The notes under the pieces: model-generated
The model's input: only the letters and a program-made list of their open reading frames with translations
What the model was told of the DNA's origin: nothing
The model's database searches: none
Origin: Nematostella vectensis
Lineage: Eukaryota > Cnidaria > Anthozoa > Actiniaria > Edwardsiidae
Direction of reading: 5' to 3'
Assembly: GCF_932526225.1 (NCBI RefSeq)
Contig: NC_064039.1
Span: 1,450,001-1,514,000 of the forward strand
DNA length: 64,000 nt
Part shown: in pieces, positions 29,874 through 53,700 of the stretch
How positions within the stretch are numbered: position 1 is the stretch's first letter
Layout: the number at the start of each line of letters is the position of its first letter
Position numbers and translations under genes: made by a program

Positions 29874-32800
29874 TCAGACAGTGATAGGAGGCACAACTGA
29901 CTGTAGACCGCCGCGGACAGAGAGGAGGTTATCCCGCCACTTGACAAGTCTGCTGTGTAAGTTCTGCCATTGGTTAATTCCGAAGGTCCTTTGGGCAACC
30001 GAACTGATGGATAAGACAAACACAAAGTTTACTTTATTGATTTTTACCATTTTAATAAAATTCCCTCATTTTGGAATAAAAGAATGACAAAAACTAGTTT
30101 AAACTATAACTTGCAACCCCTCCCCCACCTTACAAGGAAATCCGCCAGCTATTCTATATAAAATGTATAACAAAATGGACGAAGGTGTGTTGGATAGTCT
30201 GGCTTGTTTCACTGTAATTTTCTTTCTTTCTTTACCCATTAAAAGGTGTTCAACAGCAGCAATGATAGCCATCACTTTGAAAAATTCATAGGATAAAATA
30301 GGGAACATGTTTGTGGGTCAAAAACTTTTGGAAAAAGGAAATGATAGCATGAGTGTCCCTAGTGACATGAAATGCTAAATAGAGGCTCTAAAATACTGTA
30401 CCCTGTTTGGGGTTACTTCCAGCCTAATTGACATTTTCACAGTTTCTACCTGACATTTGGCATGTGTACTGAATAAGCCATACTGAGTTAGAATACTAGG
30501 TATCTGAACCAAAAGCAATACTGGGTATAAACACACCTTATAATGACTTTCCTATGGACTTGGTCGAGTCTGGCTTTAACAAGCCCTGTCTGGATAGCTA
30601 AAAAGCGAAACAACAGAAGTCAGTTCTTACTTTAGGCACCCTACAATTAATGGATTAACAATCTCGGCTGAGATTTTATTTAAAAAATAAGACTGCAAAC
30701 AAATCCCCTGTCATGACAGACCCACTGAGACTAAGTAATAAAATAGGTCTGGAAAACTACCCAAAGGGCACTACGATAATAGGGGACTTAAGCTAAGAGA
30801 ACACATGACCTTTCTGGGTGACAAATTCAAAACAAAATAATCAAAAAATCATAAAAGACTGTGCCTGTCACACCAGAGAATGAAGAAAAAATAAAATATT
30901 TAAATGAAACTAAGCCCTTCCTGAAAAATAAGAACTCTGGCTTTTTTCGTAAGCACTGATTACTGTAAGTTGATTTTTGTTGCTGTTATTTTGCCGCTAA
31001 AAGCCTTAGCGCGCGCTAGTTTGCCACCCAAACAGTCAGGTGATCTCTTAGCGTGAGTCCCCTATTCACAGGTGGCAGCATGTCTTAAATAAGGTGTGAA
31101 GATACCATATTGTACAATATGGTCCAATGTAAGGCATACTGTAGACAGCAACCCCAGGCAGCTGACATACTGTAAGAATTATATCTGACCATAAAACAGC
31201 TTAGGAGCAAAATTGCTTTTGTTTTATTTTTGTGGAAGGCAGGGGAACTAGAGTTGGGTGAAAAACTACAATGCACATTCTCACAATAAACTTCTATACA
31301 ATCTTGAGGGTGTCTGTAAAAGTATGCTGTACAAAGACATTGTGTTCTAAGTTGCCTTAGCAGTATGTATATAGTACCTTCAATCAAAAACTGTTCAATT
31401 TCATCGCTGGAGATACCAAGTTTTGTAGCAAGATCTTCATATGAAATTTCATCTGTCTCTTTGCCAATGGACATCAATGTGAGGACCCGCATCTTTTTAA
31501 GATTCATTTCATGAGACAGACCTAAATTTGAAGATCACATTTACACTGTAAGAGTAATAAATTAATAAGGCAGTATGCAACATAATCACAATGCTAACTT
31601 TCCAATGTACCAAACACAAAAGGATAGAACTGTCAAAATGCATCTCACCCTAATACAGAACAAAGCCAAAATCCCTCACCAATAGAATTGATAAAGTCTG
31701 TATTACTGTCATAAAACTTCTTGTAGTCCTGAACGTCACCAGAGACAAAAATTTGTAAAAGCTGAAAAAAAAACACATTTTGTCAGCACTATGGAAGAGG
31801 TCAGAATATGCTAGCAGGCATGTAGGGATATTTATTAGATGCCACAGTAGGTACCATGCAATTAGATTTTTGTGCTACATTATTTACAAGGATGTTTCAG
31901 CACAACAACAGTCATTCAACTGTGAATTGCATTTATTTGATAAACCAAAAATACCTGATATATGGGATCCCCTTGCAAAACTGCTACAGGCTTGAGGGAA
32001 AGGATATTATCCATGATCAAAACGTTGGGCTTGGTCAGACAGCTAACAACACAACTCTTGGCGTCCTCCCTAGCGGCAGAGGCATTCTCATCTGTGTATG
32101 TACTCAGTAACTCAATCATTACTTTGGATGCCTCCTCACTGAAAGACATTTGTGATTGTATTGAACTAAAGTAATTTAAAATCAATCAAGCAAAATAATG
32201 ACAACAATTACAATTGAGGTGCACCTTATGGTTTTATACAAGGTCAAATACATACATAATGTTATTTGTGTCCTCTTTTTTTCTTATGATGGCTCAATAT
32301 TATAAAGGCTCAATTTCTGCTTAGTAGATCCTGAACACGATGTTCTTCTCAATTTTTAGGATCATAATTTTAAATTTTTGTTTCACTGGCTATGTGAATG
32401 CTGTTGGTACACACTGGCATAACAATCATAGATTTTGCCCTGGGCGTCCATTTTTACACCAGCTAATGCACAATAAGCCCACATGTCAACAAGACTTGAA
32501 GGCCCACTAGCGATCCTTTCCCTCGCTGATGTCTTTTGAAGCCCGCTTGTGTCTCGCATAGGCCTGCTGGGTGTTTACGTTTGAGCTCTCATGCTTGCTA
32601 GCATACACAAGGCCCGCTGTTTTCCGTTTAATGCCCGCTAACATCCAAAAACAGGGCTTCTGGAATTACGCGGGAAAAAATTCGAAATTATGCGGGATTC
32701 TTTGCTAAATTACGAGCTAAATTACGCGGAAAATCCATCATTACGCGCTAAATTACGCTGGATTTTGCAATACATTTTTCTTTAAAAATCTAAATTTTGC

Positions 32801-35556
32801 GGGATTATTTACTGAATTACGCACTAAATTACACGGAATATCAATTGTTATGCCCAAACTACATTTTGTACCAAAGGAAAGCACGAAATAACTTGAAAAA
32901 GGTTATTTTTTGCGTGAAAATATCTTAGGCAAGTTTTCATTGGCTCCTAGCCACCAGCCAATTAAATAAGGTATTTCATTATTAGTCCTAGGCCTTCGCG
33001 GTTTAGCAAAGAACGCCTAGTCATTTTATTTGTTTTCAAAATTCAGTTCGAAATGTCTCACTCTTACGAAGAATATCTCTCTTTTTTTACGAGAAATATA
33101 GGTAAGAACCCTAAAAGAACACATCAGCTGTGCAATTAAATATTTTGTCTTTCAAAATACAGCCAAATTACGCGGGATAACGCGGAAATTTGTGGATTAC
33201 TCGGATTATGCGGGAAAAGCCAAATTACGTGCTTCCGCACAAGCGCGTAATTCCAGAAGCCCTGCATAAAGCCTGTTGTTTTCCGTTTAATGCCCGCTAG
33301 CGTCCCGAAGGCACCTGCCATCCATTGATCGCCATATAAATGGATTTTACCCTTGCTGCAGGCAAGGATGTTGAACATCCTTGTACATGGACTTTGGAAA
33401 CCTACCGGTGCATGTCACAAAATAGTATGTGCCACTTGAAATATATGCTTTAGTTAGTCCCTGCACGAACTCTGTGTACGGCTGCACCTTCCCTTTTGAT
33501 TAAACTTATCTGTTTGTTAATGTATCCATTTTGTGTGTCCTTGTTATGTATTTACTATAGTAAGAAAAAAATGTGTTGCAATTTTGCAAAATATTGGAGA
33601 AGGACACACCTCTGTTGTCAGCCCACCCCCATGACGCAGACAAATAATCACATGCATGTTATAATCTTGTTTTCTGTAGTTTAAAGGCTTAGTAAGTTGC
33701 ACATTTTCTATAGTTTAAAGGCTTAGTAAGTTGCACATTTCCCAGTTTTGCTCAATAAGGTTCTCACCTGCGTTTCTCGTCATGTAAAGCACCATGTAAT
33801 AGCCTGAAAACCTGCCGTCTCTGGTCAGCATCAACATCCCACAGTCCCAGCCATCCCTTGACCAACTCAAGTTCTGTAGGGATGTCATCTACAAGGCTTG
33901 CTTTGGCTGCAATAGTCAGCTGGGTGCAGTATACTTCATGTCGCATGGGGTCTTTTTCAGGCAAGCCACTGAACAGCACTGACAAACTGCATGATAAAAA
34001 TGTCAAACTGCATGTTGGAAATGACAAACTGCATTTTAAAATGCCAAACTGCATAATGAAAAGGTACTGCGTCTGAACTCCCCACAATGTTGTAAAGGCA
34101 AACACTACCTTTGTAGACTATATTTTATTGAAAGGGAACACAAATTCTGCTTTTCTAAAACTATGTACATGTAAATTAGTTCCTTTTTTAAGTATCATTT
34201 TTTTAGAGGCAGTGTTGAGGCAGTGGACCAAACCCTGGTATTACTGTACATATATACTGTATGTAGTAAGTTTTTCGTCACTCACACTCTTAGCCGGGCT
34301 GCCGCAGATGAGTTCTCGTCTTCTGACATGTTTGCCTTCAGTTTATCACAGCATTTTTTTATAAGCTCATTTCTTTTCTCTGGGACCACTAGCACCAGTG
34401 ATAGAATGCTGTTCATTACACTTTCAAGCTCTGAAAAAGACAATAAGAATGTGGGATTCTAGATGACAAGTCCTGAACAATTCAAAAAAGATTGCTGACC
34501 TAACCAGTAGGTCTCATTTGTTTTTGTTTTTTTGCTCCTACAATTGCCTAATCTATAATCTATTTGTTTCGTTGTTACATTAGGCTGTGAAGTTGCAGAC
34601 ATCAGATTTGGCAAGCCAGCAGGCAATGCTGTGTGAATGAGGAGGGGGGAGATTGTCTACACTTGAAGGCCAGCCATTAACAAATAAGGACTGTGCTTGT
34701 GTTTAAATACTGTACCTGCATCTTCTTTAAAGCATACTTGACAGCACTCCAGTATCTCGGCGAGCTCATCCTGTAGAGGCGTTATGCTCTCTTCTTTAAG
34801 ATCAGCTCCTTGCTCCTTTAGGAAGGTACGGATTTCTTGAGCCTGTAAAACAGTGGCAGGTTGATAAGCTAGGAATTACCATGCAAGGCCATTGGTGCAA
34901 ACGGTCCTTTTCTTTATTCTCATCCTTAAAATGACATACAACTAAACTCTATATGTGGTGTAATCACAAAGCTGAAAGTTAAAGATCAAGCTACAATCTG
35001 TTACAAAACTAATAGGACACTCTCCCTCCCCCTTCCTCAATGTTGGAGGGCAAATGATCACCTTGCTACTGCTTGTGTTTTGAGCTGAAAAATCGCCTCT
35101 AACCAATATTAATCGGGGGGGAGAGGGTTGGCGGTTGTTCGTATGGGAAGTGTCCCACTTACTTTTGTTGAAGATTGTAGGTACAAATTGGCATGAAGGA
35201 CTTCGCATTGCGGTTTTCAACTTTTAGAAGTCTACTGTACGTATCATTTCAATTCCAAAAGAGGCAATTAAAGACCGTCGTTTAGATGTTTAATGAATAC
35301 TGGTATAAATAATACAATACGTCAAGAACATGAAAAATACCATTAAAAAAACGTAAGTATTCTTACTCGCCGGCTTTGATCGATTAGATTGACACAACTA
35401 CGATGATTACTCGCTCATTTTCCCTTTTGTATAATACCCGATCGCCAAAAGTTTCGACACCAATACGAAATATATAAAGTTCTTACAGCAAATAGTCTAT
35501 TAACTTGCCTGTTCTTGCTCCTCAGCGTCGATAAAAGCTGGTAAAAGTGTGTCCAT
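29874..35556 (-). CDS. EIF3M: Eukaryotic translation initiation factor 3 subunit M
   Basis: Nine exons on the minus strand: 35556-35509, 34842-34716, 34430-34286, 33986-33768, 32138-31955, 31761-31680, 31521-31378, 30597-30537, 30003-29874. All phases close to 379 codons, matching the usual ~374 aa. eIF3m is a PCI-domain scaffold of the eIF3 complex that helps load 40S ribosomes on mRNA in the cytoplasm. Family blocks in order: LLPAFIDAEEQEQ, VCFKEDA-ELESVMNSILSL, EVYCTQL, PTELELVKGWL, SKVMIELLSTYT, KFYDSNTDFINSI, KKMRVLTLMSIG, ISYEDLATKLGIS (PCI winged helix), TGLVKARLDQVHRKV and RTFGINQWQNLHSRL. Intron 1 begins with GC instead of GT (CAG|GCAAGT), a known minor donor class. Intron 4 carries a 613-bp inverted-repeat element, and the acceptor of exon 4 lies at the end of a short tandem repeat. 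It is head-to-head with the ABTB gene. Confidence 0.96.
32652..33264. mobile_element. 613-bp inverted-repeat element in eIF3m intron 4
   Basis: Termini CAGGGCTTCTGGAATTACGC and its complement GCGTAATTCCAGAAGCCCTG. The CAGGG start resembles hAT-type ends, but no 8-bp target duplication is visible. Internally the word AATTACGCGG (with ATTATGCGGG variants) recurs many times. Outside both ends lie copies of GTTTTCCGTTTAATGCCCGC (about 32617 and 33279), so the element sits inside an older duplicated sequence. No coding capacity. Confidence 0.75.
33683..33746. repeat. Two-copy 42-bp direct repeat beside eIF3m exon 4 donor
   Basis: TTTAAAGGCTTAGTAAGTTG followed by CACATTT occurs twice, 20 bp inside the intron from the exon 4 donor. 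The exon itself is not included. Confidence 0.8.
33983..34060 (-). repeat. About 21-bp tandem repeat ending at eIF3m exon 4 3' splice site
   Basis: On the minus strand ATGCAGTTTGRCATTTT-like units occur four times; the last ATGCAG|TTTGTCA is the genuine acceptor and first codons of exon 4 (33986). The three upstream copies offer the same AG|TTTG sequence. Confidence 0.8.
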
Positions 35557-36217
35557 TTTGGATGAGTTTTATTCTAGAGACCACGAGTCTTCACCGGGTG
35601 GGGTAACTCCGCTGGAAGAAGATCTAGGACTAGTGATCGTGGGCGGCTCGCGGACTCGCGGAACGCCTGTCACTAATTGACACATGTAAAATACCTGGTG
35701 CACCTCGAAGAGCAAATCCAAATAAAATCACTTTAATTCTCATCTTGATATGGAAATATAGAATACATATTCTTTTTAATTGTAATTTTAAGCCTAAAGT
35801 TCTACACTAAAGCTAGAAGTGAATGAAGTAGTTGGTTTTGTTTATTTCTCTAAGGACCAATACTGATTCGTGAAGATATACTATTTATCTATTAAAAATT
35901 GCCGTTTATTCTGTTTTTAGTTGGTGGAATTCACTGATGTTTCGTTGTTGTCACGCACGCATTTCCGATCATTTCCGTCTTATTGAAATGTCATCTTTCC
36001 TTCAACCCTTGCACAAACTGATGAACACTGAGTGTCAATCAAGTGTCACTTGCTGTTTAACAAAATGGATGAATGTCTAATGAATGTGTATCAATACGCG
36101 ATTAAATGCATTAGCAGTAACGCACACATTGCAAAAGGATTTTACGACTGAACGGCCTTTCATTAGATTGGTTAAGGAGTGGTTAAGGAGGTTGTTAATA
36201 ACAACCATAAATCCATT
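35557..36217. promoter_or_regulatory. Head-to-head promoter region, eIF3m (minus) and ABTB-like (plus)
   Basis: 661 bp separate the two start codons, so both 5' UTRs and promoters must share this interval unless untranslated exons exist elsewhere. The part next to eIF3m is GC-richer (CGGGTGGGG, GGGCGGCTCGCGG near 35600-35660) and the rest is AT-rich. No TATA box stands out. Sharing is inference from spacing. Confidence 0.55.
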
Positions 36218-48749
<12,532 letters not shown>

Positions 48750-50756
48750 GAAAACGCAAAACGCATAATCTCCTCAGGATCTCATGGCGTAGAGCGAGAA
48801 TACCCTGTGATCGTCCTTGTGGGCTCATTGTAGAGCGTGGGCACTAGTCATAATGAAACGAGGCGCAAAATAGGCAGGGATAGCGCTAAGGAGGGGCGAA
48901 AATAAAAAGATTGGACTGGCTAAGATTTCATCTTTTAATGGCTTACTGCTGATTCTTTTAGAGTTAAAAGTATAAACCATTTTTATAGTTACTAAATTAC
49001 TTACTTACGACATATCTCTTTCTGGGGATCAGTTATACATGTAAAAGAATAAAATGTCTTTGTAGACTTTGCCCTTAAACCCCAACTTGAAACGACTTAA
49101 AAGCAATAAGTCAGAAAAGATTTACTAAAAGCCTGGGATTAATGCTTGGTTTCTGCAGGCTTTTGTCATGGTGATGACTTGACCGTTAGATCTATACGCT
49201 TTTCCCGCTCACCCCACGATATTAAAAAAATGATCCCGACTACAGGGCAAACAAATTATCTTGAAAAAAGTTATCAATGTGCTAGACGTATTTATCATGT
49301 GTTGTGTATTGGTATAGCCTCAATATATTTTCTGTTTAAACATGGTAAGGCCGATAATACTGAGGCGAAAATAAGTTATATAAGCTGTTAAGTTAATTCT
49401 AGTTTTACTCAATAAATCTGTCAGGAGAACATTAAGAATTCAAGAAAAAGTGCTTATATCTCATAAAACCGAGGGATGCTTCTACATATTTTCGAATCGT
49501 CTTTAAAAATTATATATATTATCATTATTACTATATTCCCATAAAGGTTTTTTAAAACCTAATATCTAATATCTCTCTATATATAATCTAATATCTCTTA
49601 AAATAGATATTAGAGCTTCAAAAAATTGTCCCGGGATTGAATGCTCCCCCTCCAAGAGAGCTTCCCGTGCATACGATACTTAAATACTTGATACGATACA
49701 AAGATTCCTCAAAATAGATTCCTCAAAATAGTCAGACAAGCTCTGTCAGGTACAAATTTATTTGCTGGATGTAATTTCATGCAGCTCTGGACCTGTTTTA
49801 TTTTATCCATCTTTTGAATAGAGTACCTGTAATGAATAATCGAAAAGCTTGCCCTTTCCACGTAAAGCTGCGAAAATGTAAAAAAAAATAAACAGAATAA
49901 GAAATACAGTTTTGTTGCAATTTAATAACTTCGTCAGGGTGTTATAAACAGATCTAGATTCGATTGCCTGTTGAGAAGTCTATGGATTTTTTATTACCTT
50001 GTACTAATAACGCTGCGGCATAAAAACAAAATTGCTTCAATTACTTTTTTCTAGAATGTACATCGTAATGTCAATATAATACTTAGACTTCTAGAAGTAA
50101 ACATTCTAGGCTATTTGATTTTATTTTGCTCATATACAGCTAGGGCTCATTTCTCTTTTATTCACGTTTATTTTACTCAACAGTTTTGTTTTATAAATGA
50201 TAGAAATATGTGTAAAAGGTTTGAGTCAGAGTGAGAAGCGATTGCTATTGGGCAAAGTTGGCCAAAACACAAAGCGCGCTAATAGGACTTATAAAAATAC
50301 ACAACCTTATTCAACAAATTGTAGCTTATTTACTGAAGCAATTCTTATTATTGGCGCAGCTGCAAGAGGAAACTTTAAAAATATTTCAATTTCAGTTGGT
50401 AAATCCTTCAAAAATATTCTAGGATTTTTTTGTCTTTGAGGGATAATATAACCAATCGCACGGGCTTGAATAAAACAGTTAGAGGGGCCACAAAAGCACA
50501 AAACAACACACTTCGTCCATTGTACCATCGCACTTTGAAGTCAATTACTTCTTCCATTCATTCAGATCCCCATTGTGTTTCTATTTGAATGATGCCAGAC
50601 TCAAAGTATCTTAATAAACATGTGTCGCAGACTATTGGATGTTTAATACAATAAGGTATTTAAGCCGCAGCATTTAACGTACGGTTTTATAAACAACGCC
50701 TATTTTGCTGCGAACGTCAAAGGTGGTAGCGTCGTCCCAAAGAAGCAAACTCCATC
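48750..50756. other. Intergenic spacer ABTB to ADAMTS
   Basis: About 2 kb of AT-rich DNA. It holds the ABTB 3' UTR (AATAAA at about 48902) and the ADAMTS promoter; a TATTTAAG word at about 50655, 100 bp before the ADAMTS start codon, is a possible TATA element. A short direct repeat TAATATCTCT occurs near 49560-49600. Open frames of 60-80 codons show no motif. Confidence 0.5.
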
Positions 50757-53700
50757 ATGGCAGTACCTCGCTACTTGGCGCTTGCGGTTTTGGCGGTTTT
50801 TGCTTCTCACCAAGTTGAGGCAAAAAGCTTGAAGGTAATACCATTTCTATTGCACGACTTTTTTTTTTTTTAGAAAAAGTACTTTTGAGGACAATGCTCA
50901 TGTTTTAATGAAAAGGCGAGAGTAAATTTTTTATCGATGAATCGTTAAAAAGGCGCCAAATGAACTTTTTTGGCCAATGAAGGGTTGGTTTTGCAATTTT
51001 TCAACCTCATACACTATAAATGTCATATTGTTACAAATGTTTTGACTTTCGCTTTTTAGGAAATACATGAACTTCTCACTCCCGAGGAAAGAGATCGTGT
51101 TTTCAGCGGACCCTTCCCAAACTACAATGGTAAGCCAGCCATCTCTTATGGTATTTTTTGCTCAGTGGACCAACCGAAAGCTACACGCTTGCAATCTACT
51201 TGAAGTATACAAACGACCTTTTTCTGTATTATTTTTGCAGCAATATAACACTTTTCCTTTAACATTTTTTTTCGCTATCTTTCCTATTCCTCGAGCTCAT
51301 TTGGGAATCGATTCCTCGACTCCCAAATGAAACATAAAATGAAAAAATAAATGTGGCGCTGTTTTTTTTCATATTCTGTCTATTTCGAAAACCTTTCATT
51401 CACAACAACAAGAAGTGGCCATTCCTTTTTAAATCAGAGATCAATTATGAGGTCACCCACCCCACCCAGGTGGACGCCGATGGAAACTACCTATCAAGTG
51501 ATCTGTCACATGGAAACCAAGGGCGCAAGCGAACCCTGGACAGCGGAGGCTCCCCTGAGCCGGCGTTCTTTCGCGTGCCTGCTTTTGGCAAAGAACTACA
51601 TGTGCGAGCTGCGCTTAACTCTGACCTTTTCGCGCCAAATTTCGCCGTGCACGTGATTGGAAAGGATGGCTTGAGAGTAAATGACGAGCCTGTCGACCAT
51701 TGTCACTATGTTGGACACGTGTTGTCATCCGCGAATTCCAAGGCGGCGTTCAGCAACTGCGACGGACTGGTAAAGAGATATATTTTTCTTTTTGTTTTCA
51801 GGTAGAAAGGGGGTGGATTATTTCTGAAATTATTTATTTCAAGCGTTTTTATTTTACTTTTCCATGTACCTGTTGATATTCATCTGAATTGGGATTTTGG
51901 ATTGGATTTTTACCACAACAGAGCACGGCTCTGAAGGCCGTGTATAGTAGCAAAGTTAAAAAAAACATGAGCGTATCTAATGTATCCAATCCACCATTGT
52001 TGCCCTGTACGTCTCTTTGTTTTTGTAGTCGGGCGTGGTTCAGAGTGACGATCACGGCCTTCTCGTGATCAACCCGCTGCCGGAAAGACTGGGCCTCAAC
52101 AAGGACGACATCCGCGCGCACGTGATCTATAGAAGGGACCCACGTGATATGACAACCATGGCACGTGATATCGACATTCCTTTAAAGAAGAGCAAGTTGT
52201 GCGGGGTGGAAGGTTGGTATACTGACAGTTCCGTCCGTTAGTCTATCTTTCTGTATGCCTATCTACCTGTCCGTCCGTCTGTTCGTCGGTCCGTCCGTCC
52301 GTGGGTCTGTCGGTCCGTCGGTCGGCCTGCCTGCCTGCCTGTGTCTTTGAATTTCTGACGTCGCTTGTCTGATCTCTGTGTATCTTTTAATATCACTTCT
52401 TTACAGACCCACCTATCGATAAGCGAGAAGTGTTGAGTGACGAGTCCAGCTCATGTGTCCACATGGCTGGCACGAGATACATCGAGACGCTCGTGGTGGC
52501 AGACTACAACATGGCGGCCTTCCATGGGACGACCAAACTGAACATATATGTGCCGACCATTCTCAACGTGGTAAGGCTTAAGATTGCATCCAATAGGAAC
52601 GGGCTTGCGTTATTTTACTCTTGCTCCCAGGAGCTCCCAGGAGCAAGGGTAAACATGCATTTTTGTATTTTTTTTGGATGCACCCGGATTAAGACGTTCA
52701 GTCTGTGCTTGATACTTCACTTTTTTTCCTTTCAAATTCTTCATTGGGAGTTTCTTTATCTTATTATCAATATTGAATATCGTAGTAAACTTTATATCTG
52801 TATTGAATAAATACTAATTAAAATATTTAAAAAAGGAATGAGCAAAGGGGAGCAAGGGTGAGCAAGGGATACGGACTTACCGAAAAACCTAAAGCTTAAT
52901 GTAATACAAGCGCGCACACTATCTAATAAAATAGAATTTCCGTTTTATCAAAGCTTGTGTGAAAGAGTGTGAAAGGTCTTTTGGATGTATTTTCTAAATC
53001 GCCATAGTTTGGGATTCTGAAAGGAAAACAGAATTGAATTTCAGATCTAGTAACATTTAACGTGATTGTAAACAATAATAGCAACTAAGGGTGACGAAGC
53101 TGTCTGTAAAACAATTTAGATACTACGATGAATGTCCTTAGGTACGTCAGAAGTTATAACAAAGTGCGTCAGCTTCATTACAAAATGCGTCGTTACAGCG
53201 TGTGGGACTCTACACTTCAAATCGCATGATTTATGATTTTTTAGGTTTGAGACCCCCACACCCGATGCCTGTGCCAGGGTAAATATGAACTCTAGAATCT
53301 GAAATGCTCCTTAGAAATTCGAGGGAATAGCTTACAAGAGGTTTAATCACGTAATTTCCTAAAATCTAAGAACACAAAGCATCTTAGATTGCGTGCATTT
53401 CAATGTAGCTTGATTTTGTTGTTCTGGGCAAAAAAATATTCATATGCACGTGCGTGACTGGATAAAGGAGTACAAAGGCTAAAGGCAGCAATGTAGACCA
53501 AGGTGTGCTGCACATGATGACGACATCACTACATTACTATAGCAACACACCTATTCCCAAGAGACGCAATCGTGAAAAGACCCCGATATTTTACAGTGTA
53601 CATCTCAGCGAGCTGTGCGTGGCGTAACCAACTAAGACAGGGCTGGGATCCTGGTTATTGCCTCCCCATTAATGCGCGGGTACCTCAGGTTCCTTTGTGT

